From Prevotella sp902465605 (lineage in GTDB: Bacteria; Bacteroidota; Bacteroidia; Bacteroidales; Bacteroidaceae), in assembly GCA_902465605.1 (NCBI GenBank), contig CABQNT010000009.1, forward strand, positions 1-64,000: 64,000 nt of DNA, written 5' to 3'. Below, one piece after another: positions 1-9,120 of this stretch (the first letter of the stretch is position 1; the number at the start of each line of letters is the position of its first letter). A program made the position numbers and the translations under genes. The notes beneath the pieces were generated by a model. That model saw only the letters and a list, made by a program, of their open reading frames with translations, had not been told where the DNA came from and searched no databases.

Positions 1-61
1 AATAGTGCTCAAAAACAAGAATGATAGAGAATGGGTAAGGTTTTGCAGAGGTCTCTATACA

Positions 62-336
62 TAAGTCACCTCTTTTCTTGCTTATTTTCACCACTTTTTG
101 CTGGCAAAAGCATAGAGATTAGCATCGAATATGCATGCTTTTAGGTTGTAATAGCATGTGAGTAACACCTCAAAAGGATGCTTCTAAGTGCGTAAAGTCA
201 ATGCTCTAACCTAAAAACAACGTTTATTTTGTTCAGATAAGTGTACTTTTGTCTGCCGCATGCCTATTGTTTTTTTCTATTTTGAAGATTTCCAATGGTC
301 GTTTTTGGGTAAAATCACAGGACAAAAACAACGGAT
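62..336 (+). repeat. Repeat block, copy A: 22-bp-period array plus conserved tail
   Basis: From about 62 to 215 the sequence falls into degenerate 22-bp units in one register. The clearest start at 106, 128, 150, 172 and 194, each opening with AA and carrying CATG, GATG or CAATG near the middle. Positions 216-336 are a non-repetitive tail. Positions 101-336 align without gaps to 17161-17396 (hand count 209 of 236 identical). A minus-strand open frame through the tail ends in the same peptide as in copy B (KRPLEIFKIEK), but the differences include amino-acid changes, so I do not call a gene. Confidence 0.85.
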
Positions 337-382
337 TCGTTGACCACGGATGATATGGATACTTGCCGAAAAAGCCATAGGT

Positions 383-445
383 GCAAAGCGTAAGCACGTT
401 ATACCAAAGTTGCCTGCCGAGCCACCTGGCTTGCTTACGCTTTGC
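383..445 (-). terminator. Long inverted repeat at the end of the efflux operon
   Basis: A perfect 14-bp inverted repeat (GCAAAGCGTAAGCA at 383-396, its complement at 432-445) with a 35-nt loop lies directly downstream of the ATPase stop on the minus strand. A short T run follows. It is the only plausible terminator of the eight-gene operon. The long loop makes a classical intrinsic terminator uncertain, and it could instead protect the mRNA end. Confidence 0.55.
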
Positions 446-452
446 TCCTGAA

Positions 453-1115
453 TCAACCAACAATCTGTCCGTCAAACAGTCGCACGATGCGATGGGCGAT
501 GGAGGCGTCATGCTCGTTGTGGGTCACCATGACGATGGTGGTTCCCTCGCGGTTGAGTTCGGTGAGTAAGCCCATCACCTCGGCACCATTTTTCGAGTCG
601 AGATTACCTGTCGGCTCATCGGCGAGAATCAGTTTCGGCCCAAACACCACGGCTCTGGCGATGGCCACACGCTGCTGCTGACCGCCCGAGAGCTGGTGAG
701 GGAAGTGCTTGGCGCGATGACTGATGCCCATGCGTTTCATGATGTCCTTCACTTTCTGCTTGCGCTCGGTCTTCGACATGCCAAGGTATGTCAGGGGCAG
801 TTCGATGTTCTCTTCCACGTTGAGCTCGTCAATGAGGTTAAAACTCTGGAACACGAAGCCTATCTCTCCCTTGCGCACGTCGGTGCGATCCTTCTCCTTC
901 AGTGCCGACACTTCCTTGTCGCCTAACCAATACTTGCCGCCCGTGGGATTGTCGAGCAGTCCGAGGATGTTAAGCAGGGTTGACTTGCCGCAGCCCGAAG
1001 GCCCCATGATGGCAACAAACTCCTTGTCTTCTACTTGGAACGACACATTGTTGAGCGCAATGGTCTCCACTTCTTCCGTACGGAACGATTTGCTTAAATT
1101 TTCTACTTTGATCAT
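453..1115 (-). CDS. ABC transporter ATP-binding protein (MacB/LolD type)
   Basis: ATPase subunit of a MacB/LolD-family mechanotransmission ABC system. At 220 aa it is normal length for a free-standing ATPase. Walker A GPSGCGKST is at residues 38-46, the signature is LSGGQQQRVAIARA, Walker B is LILADEPTGNLD, and the switch histidine is in VTHNEH. All catalytic motifs are intact. It is the last gene of a minus-strand operon with four FtsX-like permeases, an HlyD adaptor and a TolC protein, 67 bp after the 800-aa permease. It presumably powers all four permeases, since no other ATPase is present. The substrate cannot be read from sequence; export of a peptide, lipid or antimicrobial, or envelope work, are all possible. 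Confidence 0.95.
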   Translation of the reverse strand: MIKVENLSKSFRTEEVETIALNNVSFQVEDKEFVAIMGPSGCGKSTLLNILGLLDNPTGGKYWLGDKEVSALKEKDRTDVRKGEIGFVFQSFNLIDELNVEENIELPLTYLGMSKTERKQKVKDIMKRMGISHRAKHFPHQLSGGQQQRVAIARAVVFGPKLILADEPTGNLDSKNGAEVMGLLTELNREGTTIVMVTHNEHDASIAHRIVRLFDGQIVG

Positions 1116-1182
1116 ACTCTTAAAATATTATGGTTTTTATATGTTTTATGGTTTGAAGTCCGGTCAATCGGATGTTCCTTTC

Positions 1183-3585
1183 TTACTCTTGTTTCAGATA
1201 CTCCACCGGGTTGCTGTTGGCCACGCGCCAGCAGTTGATTGCCACAACGGTAACGATGATGAGCAGCACGAGGACGATTGTCACGAGGAACGGCCACACC
1301 GTCAACGCGATGCGGTTGTCATAGAGCTGCAGCCACTGTGCGGCTACCCAGTAGGCACCGACAGCCCCAATCAGCACGGCAGGAATGGCGGTGCGAAGGA
1401 TGTTTAGCTGGAAGATACGCATCACGTCGCCCACGCACGCACCGTTCACCTTGCGGATGGCTATTTCCTTGTGACGACGGTTCACCTCGTCGCTGACATA
1501 ACCGATGAGTCCCATCAGCGCGATGAAAAGCACCACAATGCCAACCGTCATCACACCGTTGCGGAAGTTGCGGGTCGCAACATACTGCATGTTCTTGAGG
1601 TTCTCCACACTCTCGACCAAGACTGTTTTGCCTGGAAAGAACCGCTGAAGCCGCGTCTGGATGTCTGTCAGCTTTTCTACGCTGAAATCGTCCAGCTGTA
1701 TCAGCAGGTAATTGTTCATCCAGTTGGCCGCACGTCCGTAGAAAATCACAGAGGGTCTGTCCCTCCCATTGTTCTCTGCACTGCCCAGATGAATGTCACG
1801 ATAGACGCCTACGATGGTCAGTAAGTCTTTGTTTTCGTTGCCGCTATGCTCACTGATAATCACCTTCCGACCCACCACGTCGTCCCATCCGCGCAGTTTT
1901 TTCATCATAGAGGCAAAGTCCTGACTCACCATTACTTGCCTGAGACTGTCGCTACCCGATGCGAAGACACGTCCGGCAACAATAGGAATCTGCAGCATAT
2001 CAAAGTAATGGTCGGCGACAGTGAAGAGATCGGCGATATTGAATAGCTGTGATTCTTCACCAGGAACAGTTACGTTGTTACCACTCATACCATAGAAAGG
2101 AAACGTATTGCAAGCCGACACCTGACGCACGCCACTCATGCGGCCTACCTCGTCGTATGCCGTCTGCCGTTCATCGGGCTGTAGCGCGGTGATGTTAACA
2201 GACGCGAGACCAGCACACTGATAGCCCAAGTCAAAGCCAACCGTATGCCTATACTGCATGCTGACAATGAAAAGCAGACCTAAAAGGAAGCTCACCATGG
2301 CAAACTCAAGCCCTAAAAGTGCCACCTTCCAGCGACGTCTGGCCTCGACATAGCCATGAAATGCAATGGTCACGGGCATGCGGTTGTAAAGCCATCCGGG
2401 TACGATACCACCCACGAAGAGCACCATCAACGCAATCAAAAACAAAATCCACGCGCCACGATTGAATACCAACACAGAGAGCGGAGCCGACAACAACTGT
2501 TCGATTGTGCCATGGCAAGCCCACAACAGAGCTGCTCCTAACATGAGGGCAAGTACGAGATGCAGGCACACTTCGCTGAAAGTGATGCTGTAGACGGCTC
2601 CTCGTCCGGCACCATAGCATTTCCTTACCGCCATCTCACGGGCACGACTGACCAAATTGCCAACCACAATCAGCACATAGTTGAGTATCGAGGCCGAAAG
2701 CAGAATGATGGCTAAGAGTGACAGAATCCAGAACATTTGGCGTATATTGTCCGCTTCCGTGTAATAGCGAGATATGGGGGTAACCTTGTAAGTGAGCCAC
2801 GTGCCGGACTGTTGCAGCTCTTTGACGGGATAATGCGTCTGTATCATGCGGTGTATAAGGGGCTTCAACGAATCGGGAGAGGTATCTTTCCTGAGACGTA
2901 CGAAACTGATGTAACGGTCGTTACCGACCAGGTTATCCTGACCGTCGTAGCTAAAATTCTTCTGTGTCTTCATTGAACCGATCACATCATAGTTGTGGAA
3001 CGTTGAGTTGTGAGGATAATCCTCGTAGACGCCCACGATGGTCAGCTTCAGGCCCGACATTTCTTTCGACTGAATATGCCGACCCACAACGTTGCCGCCC
3101 AAGCGCTCTGCCGTCGAGCGATTCACTACACAACAGAACGGCTCTGTGAGTGCCCGGTCGGCATCACCTTCAAGGATGCGGGCCGGAAACATGCGGAAGA
3201 AGCAGCTGTCGGCAAAGTAGACATCGGCACGGACACGTACTTTGTCATCAGTCTCCACCTCTCCATCGGTCACGATTGGATTGGTGCGTGTAGCCAGCTC
3301 CACCTGTGGAATGGTTCGTTTCATCATCGGTGCCACGCCGCCCGACGTATTAAAGCCCTCCGTGAACTCCTGTGCTTTCATCTTGAAGCCCTCGGTCACA
3401 CGGCAGATACGGTCGTAATCGGGATAACACTGGTCGAAAGTCTGTTCGTAATAAATCTCGGCAATGATAACCGCACTGACACTCAATCCGAGTGCCAAAC
3501 ATAGAATCTTGGCCACATTGTGCTGTCTGGGGCGAAAGAGATTGCGCAAAGCCATGCGGAAAGACTGTTGGATAAGATGCAACAT
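1183..3585 (-). CDS. ABC transporter permease, FtsX/MacB type (divergent paralogue)
   Basis: 800-aa permease with the Bacteroidetes FtsX plan: an N-terminal membrane helix after a short basic stretch, a periplasmic MacB-PCD-like domain, three helices in the middle, a second periplasmic domain and three C-terminal helices. It ends NPVEYLKQE, matching the NPVKNIKQE ends of its operon neighbours. The conserved coupling stretch near the C-terminus reads RRHKEIAIRKVNGA, and near the middle RAREMAVRKCYGAG. It lacks the MKQLFNLKSYF start shared by the other three permeases, so it is the most divergent of the set. It lies 11 bp after the GIN-domain gene and 67 bp before the ATPase. Confidence 0.9.
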   Translation of the reverse strand: MLHLIQQSFRMALRNLFRPRQHNVAKILCLALGLSVSAVIIAEIYYEQTFDQCYPDYDRICRVTEGFKMKAQEFTEGFNTSGGVAPMMKRTIPQVELATRTNPIVTDGEVETDDKVRVRADVYFADSCFFRMFPARILEGDADRALTEPFCCVVNRSTAERLGGNVVGRHIQSKEMSGLKLTIVGVYEDYPHNSTFHNYDVIGSMKTQKNFSYDGQDNLVGNDRYISFVRLRKDTSPDSLKPLIHRMIQTHYPVKELQQSGTWLTYKVTPISRYYTEADNIRQMFWILSLLAIILLSASILNYVLIVVGNLVSRAREMAVRKCYGAGRGAVYSITFSEVCLHLVLALMLGAALLWACHGTIEQLLSAPLSVLVFNRGAWILFLIALMVLFVGGIVPGWLYNRMPVTIAFHGYVEARRRWKVALLGLEFAMVSFLLGLLFIVSMQYRHTVGFDLGYQCAGLASVNITALQPDERQTAYDEVGRMSGVRQVSACNTFPFYGMSGNNVTVPGEESQLFNIADLFTVADHYFDMLQIPIVAGRVFASGSDSLRQVMVSQDFASMMKKLRGWDDVVGRKVIISEHSGNENKDLLTIVGVYRDIHLGSAENNGRDRPSVIFYGRAANWMNNYLLIQLDDFSVEKLTDIQTRLQRFFPGKTVLVESVENLKNMQYVATRNFRNGVMTVGIVVLFIALMGLIGYVSDEVNRRHKEIAIRKVNGACVGDVMRIFQLNILRTAIPAVLIGAVGAYWVAAQWLQLYDNRIALTVWPFLVTIVLVLLIIVTVVAINCWRVANSNPVEYLKQE

Positions 3586-3596
3586 AGTATAGATGA

Positions 3597-4328
3597 TTAA
3601 TGTAATACGTGAATATCCGAAGACCCTGATTTATCCAATTGTCGCTGGACGGGGTTGCCTTTGATGCGGATGTCGCTCGAGCCGGAGGCTTTGGCACTGA
3701 CGGAACGGGTGGCGAAGCAATAGACATCCGACGAGCCGGAGCATGTGGCCGACACGTCTTTCGCCTTGAGATCGTAGGCTCTCACATCAGAAGAACCAGA
3801 ACAGGTATATACGGCTTTCGACACTTTGCCAGCCAGACGGGCATCGGAAGAACCCTGCAACCGAACTTCCAAGCTGTTGGCCGTCAGCTGATTGACCTTG
3901 ATATCACTCGAACCGCGTGCCTCCAACCACACTGCCGAGGCATTGAGCGACCGAATGAGCACATCACACGCACCGGAAGCCGTGACCGACTGCAAGTTGG
4001 GTGCCTGTACATAAACCGTGAGGTGATAATTGCCTGAATGAATGCCGGGGTTAGACTTTTGCTTGATGGTCAGCACTTGATTGCGCACTTCCATCTGCAA
4101 CTTCGGCAACATGTCGGGCGATCCTACCGCCTTTACACGGTAGCTTTGATTGTTACTCTGCACAAACTCTACATGGATGGCTCCGGAGACTTCGATTGCC
4201 GAGAAATCTCTCAGCGTGTAAGCTCTGCTTTCGTCATTGGCAGCCTCGTATGAGTTGGCTTGTACAACGATACATGATGACAGCAAGACAAGGACAGCTG
4301 TCATGCAAAAAAAGATTTTCTTTTTCAT
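3597..4328 (-). CDS. GIN-domain (DUF2807) putative lipoprotein
   Basis: 243-aa envelope protein. It has a hydrophobic signal with a lipobox-like LSSC ending at Cys19, so it is probably a lipoprotein. It then shows the Bacteroidetes GIN/DUF2807 pattern: FSAIEVSGAIHVEF followed by repeated short beta segments. A GxxD turn recurs at residues 119-122 (GACD) and, as GSSD, at about 139, 159, 178, 198, 216 and 235, that is every 18-20 residues, which suggests a regular beta-ladder. It sits between two permease genes (2 bp from one, 11 bp from the other) and must be co-transcribed. Its function is unknown; an accessory role for the pump is inference from position only. Confidence 0.88.
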   Translation of the reverse strand: MKKKIFFCMTAVLVLLSSCIVVQANSYEAANDESRAYTLRDFSAIEVSGAIHVEFVQSNNQSYRVKAVGSPDMLPKLQMEVRNQVLTIKQKSNPGIHSGNYHLTVYVQAPNLQSVTASGACDVLIRSLNASAVWLEARGSSDIKVNQLTANSLEVRLQGSSDARLAGKVSKAVYTCSGSSDVRAYDLKAKDVSATCSGSSDVYCFATRSVSAKASGSSDIRIKGNPVQRQLDKSGSSDIHVLH

Positions 4329-4330
4329 AT

Positions 4331-6718
4331 TTATTCTTGTTTAATGTTCTTGACGGGGTTCTCGTTGCTGGCCATGTAGCTCTGAATGGCCACTGCGCAG
4401 AACGAGATAAGCAGCACGAGGATGCCGGCAACGATAATCCACGGCCACCACACGATGCGGTAACTGTACCGGCTGATCCATTCGCTGATAATATACCAGA
4501 TGACGGGTACGCTGATAATGAAAGCAACGCCCACGTATTGAAGGAAGGTGCGGATGAGATCTCGGCGTATTCGGTTGCTCGTGGAGCCGAACACCTTGCG
4601 GATGGCAATTTCCTTGCTGCGCTGCTGAATGAAGTAAGTGGACATGGCAACAAGTCCCAACAGCGAGATGACGATGGCGATGAAAGCGAAAAGGGCGATA
4701 ATCTTTGAAAGTCTCAACTCCGACTCAAACACCGATTCAATGCTCTTGTCAACGAACGGATGTGCCTGGTTTAGCTCCTCATGGAACACCTCTTTATATA
4801 TGCGCTGTATCTCCTTGTAGGTTTTAGCGGGATTTCCCTCAAACTGAATCGTAACGTTCCATGGGTTCTCCACCTTGTCCTTGATGCAGAGCAACAGCGG
4901 ATTTACTTTGGTCTCCGTGATGTTGCGCAGTCGGAAATCGTTGAGAATGCCGCCAAACGCCGCATCATCTGGGAAAAGAAAGAATTTTGTTTGTTTGTAA
5001 AAATCACTCATGTGACTGTCCGTGGGCTTCATCTTCAAATCACCCACTGCCTGGTCATTGAGATAAATTACAGGCCGATGTCCCACGTGGTTGGCATGTT
5101 TTAGCGACAGCCCATACACCTTCAGATAGTTGGGGTCGCCGATGAGCATTTGGAAAGAATAGGCCTTGTCCTTTCCAATCAACGTGTTGTTGTTGCCGCC
5201 GTCCTGCGGGGTACCATCAGAACAGGACACTAATTTCACTCCCGAAACCTGCTTCACCTTGTTGAGGAACACCGGGAAGGCGGTGCTGCTGAAAGCATCT
5301 CCTTGATAGAGGCAAATCAGGTTCTTCGTGTTGAAACCCAATGGCGCGTTCACAAGGTGCAGCATTTGCAGCGACATGATGGTGGCACAGGCGAGCATCA
5401 CGATGGTGATGATGTTCTGGACCACGATGAACACCCTGCCCAGCACCATCTTCGTGCGGTGCCGGAAGGTTCCCCTCACCACCTCGATAGGCTTGGCTTT
5501 CGACAAGACATAGGCGGGGATGATGCCCGAGATGAAGCCGACGAGCAGCGTGAAGGCAAGCAACAGACCGATGATGGCAGGCGTTGCGAGCACACGCATG
5601 TCCATGGTGGTGCTGAGCAAGCGACCGGTCATTGGAGCGAAAGCCAGCGCAAGCGACACTGCTACCAGCAGGGAGATGAAACAGAGCGTTGAGCTTTCTA
5701 TCATCAGCCGCAGGATGATGTGCTTGCGTTTTGCACCGAAGAGACGTCGTGCCGCCATCTCCCGCGCACGATAGCCCGATTGCGCCACCGTGAGGTTGAT
5801 ATAGTTCATGATGGCAAAGAGCAGCACCACCAAGCCCACAATGAAAAGCAAGTTAACCAGTCGGCTGTTTCCAATGCGCAAGTTGTCGTTGTAGCTCTCG
5901 TAACCAGAGAAATATATTTTGTTCAGCGGCACCAAGAACGGTCTGCAATAGAAGGGAGCCTTGTCGAAATAGGGCCAGAACGAGTGAATGAATTTGCCGA
6001 ACTCTTTCTCTCGCCCCATCATCTTTGCGCCCTTTCTCACTTGCAGGAAGATGCTTGCACCCGAAAAATTCACTGCCTTGGGGAAACTCTCGTCCATGTT
6101 CGCCGTGTTGTGATACCATTCCCAGGAGAAGTCAATGATCATTTCCACGTTCTTGTTGATAATCGTATTGTCGAAATCCTCCACCACGCCAGTGACATGA
6201 TACCGAATGCTGTCGTTCCATGTAATCTCGCGACCGAGCACTTCCTCCGTGCCAAACCATTTGTTGGCAAACCGCTTGGTAACGACCACGTTGTTCCGGT
6301 CGTTCAGACAGGTCTGCCTGTCGCCCTGCAGCAGCTTGAAATCGAACATGGAGAAGAAGGTGGAATCGGTCTCCAACACCGTTGCCTTGTAGAACTCATC
6401 TCCCTTTTGCAGCCGCAGGTTCGAGACGACAAAGCCGCAGGTGTTTTCTATTTCCGGATAGTTTTTGCGGAAACGACTCAGTATGGCATGGTGGAATCCA
6501 AGTTCCTTTTCATGGTCTTCATAGAATTCGAGACCCATCGCGTAGATGCGGTCGCCCTTGCTGTGCTGACGGTCGACACTCTTCTCCTGCCAGGTATAAA
6601 CGCCGATGAGCAGCACGAACATGAGCGAGATGCTCAGTCCGAACACGTTGATGGCGGTGTACACCTTGTTCCGCGACAGGAAGGTGAAATAAGATTTGAG
6701 ATTGAATAGCTGTTTCAT
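4331..6718 (-). CDS. ABC transporter permease, FtsX/MacB type
   Basis: 795-aa permease, one of three close tandem paralogues in this operon. The N-terminus MKQLFNLKSYFTFLSRNKVY is shared with the genes at 6773-9118 and 9121-11487. The first helix, a MacB-PCD-like periplasmic domain, three central helices (RAREMAARRLFGAKR motif), a second periplasmic domain and three C-terminal helices follow. The last 115 or so residues, from SLLGLVAMSTYF to the end, are nearly identical to the 781-aa neighbour, while the periplasmic domains differ strongly. No ATPase domain is present, so it must use the shared ATPase. It ends 2 bp before the GIN-domain gene. Confidence 0.93.
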   Translation of the reverse strand: MKQLFNLKSYFTFLSRNKVYTAINVFGLSISLMFVLLIGVYTWQEKSVDRQHSKGDRIYAMGLEFYEDHEKELGFHHAILSRFRKNYPEIENTCGFVVSNLRLQKGDEFYKATVLETDSTFFSMFDFKLLQGDRQTCLNDRNNVVVTKRFANKWFGTEEVLGREITWNDSIRYHVTGVVEDFDNTIINKNVEMIIDFSWEWYHNTANMDESFPKAVNFSGASIFLQVRKGAKMMGREKEFGKFIHSFWPYFDKAPFYCRPFLVPLNKIYFSGYESYNDNLRIGNSRLVNLLFIVGLVVLLFAIMNYINLTVAQSGYRAREMAARRLFGAKRKHIILRLMIESSTLCFISLLVAVSLALAFAPMTGRLLSTTMDMRVLATPAIIGLLLAFTLLVGFISGIIPAYVLSKAKPIEVVRGTFRHRTKMVLGRVFIVVQNIITIVMLACATIMSLQMLHLVNAPLGFNTKNLICLYQGDAFSSTAFPVFLNKVKQVSGVKLVSCSDGTPQDGGNNNTLIGKDKAYSFQMLIGDPNYLKVYGLSLKHANHVGHRPVIYLNDQAVGDLKMKPTDSHMSDFYKQTKFFLFPDDAAFGGILNDFRLRNITETKVNPLLLCIKDKVENPWNVTIQFEGNPAKTYKEIQRIYKEVFHEELNQAHPFVDKSIESVFESELRLSKIIALFAFIAIVISLLGLVAMSTYFIQQRSKEIAIRKVFGSTSNRIRRDLIRTFLQYVGVAFIISVPVIWYIISEWISRYSYRIVWWPWIIVAGILVLLISFCAVAIQSYMASNENPVKNIKQE

Positions 6719-6772
6719 AATTGCGTCTTTTTCGATAATAGACCTGAGAAACTTACCTCTTTCGACGTTACT

Positions 6773-9118
6773 CTACTCTTGTTTGATATTCTTTACCGGG
6801 TTCTCATTACTTGCCATATAGCTCTGAACGGCCACTGCGCAGAATGAGATAAGCAGCACGAGGATGCCGGCAACGATAATCCACGGCCACCACACGATGC
6901 GGTAACTGTATTGGCTGATCCATTCGCTTGCGAAATACCAGATGACGGGTACGCTGATAATGAAGGCGACAGCCACATATTGAAGGAAGGTGCGGATGAG
7001 GTCGCGTCGTATTCGGTTGCTCGTGGAGCCGAACACCTTGCGGATGGCAATCTCCTTGCTGCGCTGCTGAATGAAATAGGTGGACATGGCGACAAGTCCC
7101 AACAGCGAGATAAGAACGGCAAGGAACGAGAAGATGGTGAGGATGCGCACGATGCGGGTCTGTTCCTTATACACCTCGGCTATCTTCTGACTGAGGTAAG
7201 GCGACTCCTGCGCCAAATCCTCATGATAAACTTTCTTGTAAGTCTCTTGCACCAGTCGGTAGGCTTCTTGCTCGTCGCCTTCCACCTTGATGAGTACATT
7301 GTTCGCAAAATCGTCGCGCGTGATTTGGTCGAATAGGTAAACCACCGTCACCTGATCGTCAGCTTTGTCCATATCAATGGTGTAAAGGTGGAAATCATTC
7401 AGAATGCCGTTGATTTGCTCCCGCTCGTAAGTCTCATTATAGCGGAATGCCCTTTCATCAGGTTTCAACTGCATTACCGAGTGGAAGTTGGGCGACACAA
7501 AGAGCTTAGCGGAATCGCCCTGCGCAAATTGCTTCTTCACCTCGATGCCCAGCAACGGCAGGTAATCCTTGTCCGCATAGAAGCGTTGGCAGCGCACTGC
7601 CTTCTTGCCAATGTAAGCCATCTGGTTGAATCCGCCCAAGAGGGGCGAACACAAGCAGACGGAAACCTTCTTGACTGGTGTCAGTTGTTGCAAGTTTTTC
7701 TTAAAGAGATTGGCTTTGCGGGCATCCTGCGGAACACCGATTTCCATCACGCCCTGGGTTTCATAGCCCAACGGGGCATTGATGAGGTGCCGTATCTGGC
7801 GGCTGCCGATGAGTGCTACGGCAATGAAAATGATGGTGATGGCGTTTTGCACCACGATGAACACCTTGCTGAACAGCATCTTGGTCTGGCGACGGAAGGT
7901 GCCGCGCACCACGTCGATGGGTTTCACGCGCGACTGGATGACCGCCGGCAGAACACCCGCCAATATACCTACTGCCAGCACAATGCCTACCAACAACAAC
8001 AGGTTGATGGGGATGAACAGCTCGGCGATGGTGATGTGGGTGTCCAACAACTGACAGGTATAAGGAATGGAAGCCCACGCCAACAACACGGAAAGAACAA
8101 CTGAGCAGCAGCAAAGGCACACGCTTTCGATGACCAACCGCCAGAGGATGTCGCTCTTCCGGCTACCCAACAGCCTTCTTGTCGCCATTTCCTTGGAGCG
8201 ATTGCCCGACAGGGCGACCGTCAGGTTGATGTAGTTCATCACCGAGAATACTAAGATGATGATACCAATAATGAAAATAAGATAGACTAAGCCGCCCTTT
8301 CCGCGCTGGCATACGTTGGAAAAGTATTCGGAAAAATAGCTCTCACTGAAAGGTATCAGGCGGAATTTGCAGTCAATCTTGAAATTTTCTTTGTATATCT
8401 TTGTCAGGATGTGGTTAACATTATTTTCCAATGCACCGATATCTGTGCCTGGTCTCAAGCTCAACACCACATCAGGACTGCCGAAATTACCGTCAATCTT
8501 AAAGAGCCAAGGTATACGCTCGCGCAGTAGTTCGTACCGCCCAATAATGTCACAGTTGGGGAAAGAGGTTCCGCTCATGTTCTCATAGATGCCCCTTACA
8601 TACACTTTCCGGTTCTCTACCGTCAACACCTTGCCCATCGCATCGCCGTTGCGGAACAGCATCTGCGCCAACTTCCGAGAAATCACCACGTCGGTCAGTT
8701 CGTTCAGGGCCGAGGCAGCGTCGCCCTCCGCAAGCTGCTGGCCGAACATGGCATAGAAGGTGGAGTCGGTGTACATCATGGTCACTTTCACATTGTCCTC
8801 GTCGGCGGTCGTTACATGTTGCTCGTCATCGGCATAGAATGCGCAGCCTTTCTCAATCTGTGGCAGTTGCTTCTGCAGCAGCTTGACAATCTCGCGCGAC
8901 GTACCGCTGATCTGATTAGAGCCGAAATCACAGCCCAACAGATAGAGCCTATCCACGTTCGTGATGTGTTTGTCTATGCTCGTTTCGTGCTGATAGTACA
9001 GGCCAATGAGGATAACGAACGCAAAGCTAATGCTCAGTCCGAACACGTTGATGGCGGTGTACACCTTGTTCCTCGATAGGAAGGTGAAATAAGATTTGAG
9101 ATTGAATAGCTGTCTCAT
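6773..9118 (-). CDS. ABC transporter permease, FtsX/MacB type
   Basis: 781-aa permease, second of the three close paralogues. It shares the MKQLFN-like start (here MRQLFNLKSYF) and the C-terminal domain of the 795-aa neighbour almost residue for residue. The periplasmic domains between are different, with a stretch rich in charged residues around residues 90-270. Coupling motifs are RSKEMATRRLLGSRK and RSKEIAIRKVFGSTS. It lies 2 bp after the 788-aa permease and 54 bp before the 795-aa one. Several permeases with one ATPase suggests alternative assemblies or one large complex; which is not visible here. Confidence 0.93.
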   Translation of the reverse strand: MRQLFNLKSYFTFLSRNKVYTAINVFGLSISFAFVILIGLYYQHETSIDKHITNVDRLYLLGCDFGSNQISGTSREIVKLLQKQLPQIEKGCAFYADDEQHVTTADEDNVKVTMMYTDSTFYAMFGQQLAEGDAASALNELTDVVISRKLAQMLFRNGDAMGKVLTVENRKVYVRGIYENMSGTSFPNCDIIGRYELLRERIPWLFKIDGNFGSPDVVLSLRPGTDIGALENNVNHILTKIYKENFKIDCKFRLIPFSESYFSEYFSNVCQRGKGGLVYLIFIIGIIILVFSVMNYINLTVALSGNRSKEMATRRLLGSRKSDILWRLVIESVCLCCCSVVLSVLLAWASIPYTCQLLDTHITIAELFIPINLLLLVGIVLAVGILAGVLPAVIQSRVKPIDVVRGTFRRQTKMLFSKVFIVVQNAITIIFIAVALIGSRQIRHLINAPLGYETQGVMEIGVPQDARKANLFKKNLQQLTPVKKVSVCLCSPLLGGFNQMAYIGKKAVRCQRFYADKDYLPLLGIEVKKQFAQGDSAKLFVSPNFHSVMQLKPDERAFRYNETYEREQINGILNDFHLYTIDMDKADDQVTVVYLFDQITRDDFANNVLIKVEGDEQEAYRLVQETYKKVYHEDLAQESPYLSQKIAEVYKEQTRIVRILTIFSFLAVLISLLGLVAMSTYFIQQRSKEIAIRKVFGSTSNRIRRDLIRTFLQYVAVAFIISVPVIWYFASEWISQYSYRIVWWPWIIVAGILVLLISFCAVAVQSYMASNENPVKNIKQE

Positions 9119-9120
9119 TT

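Noticed and set aside
233..511. 92-aa minus-strand open frame sharing KRPLEIFKIEK with a frame in copy B
   Set aside because: The shared end is explained by the DNA repeat. The differences between copies include amino-acid changes, and the N-terminal parts are unrelated.
5303..6709. Long open frames opposite the permease genes
   Set aside because: They are shadows of the minus-strand coding frames. They are rich in His, Gln and Arg, lack promoters and do not resemble proteins.
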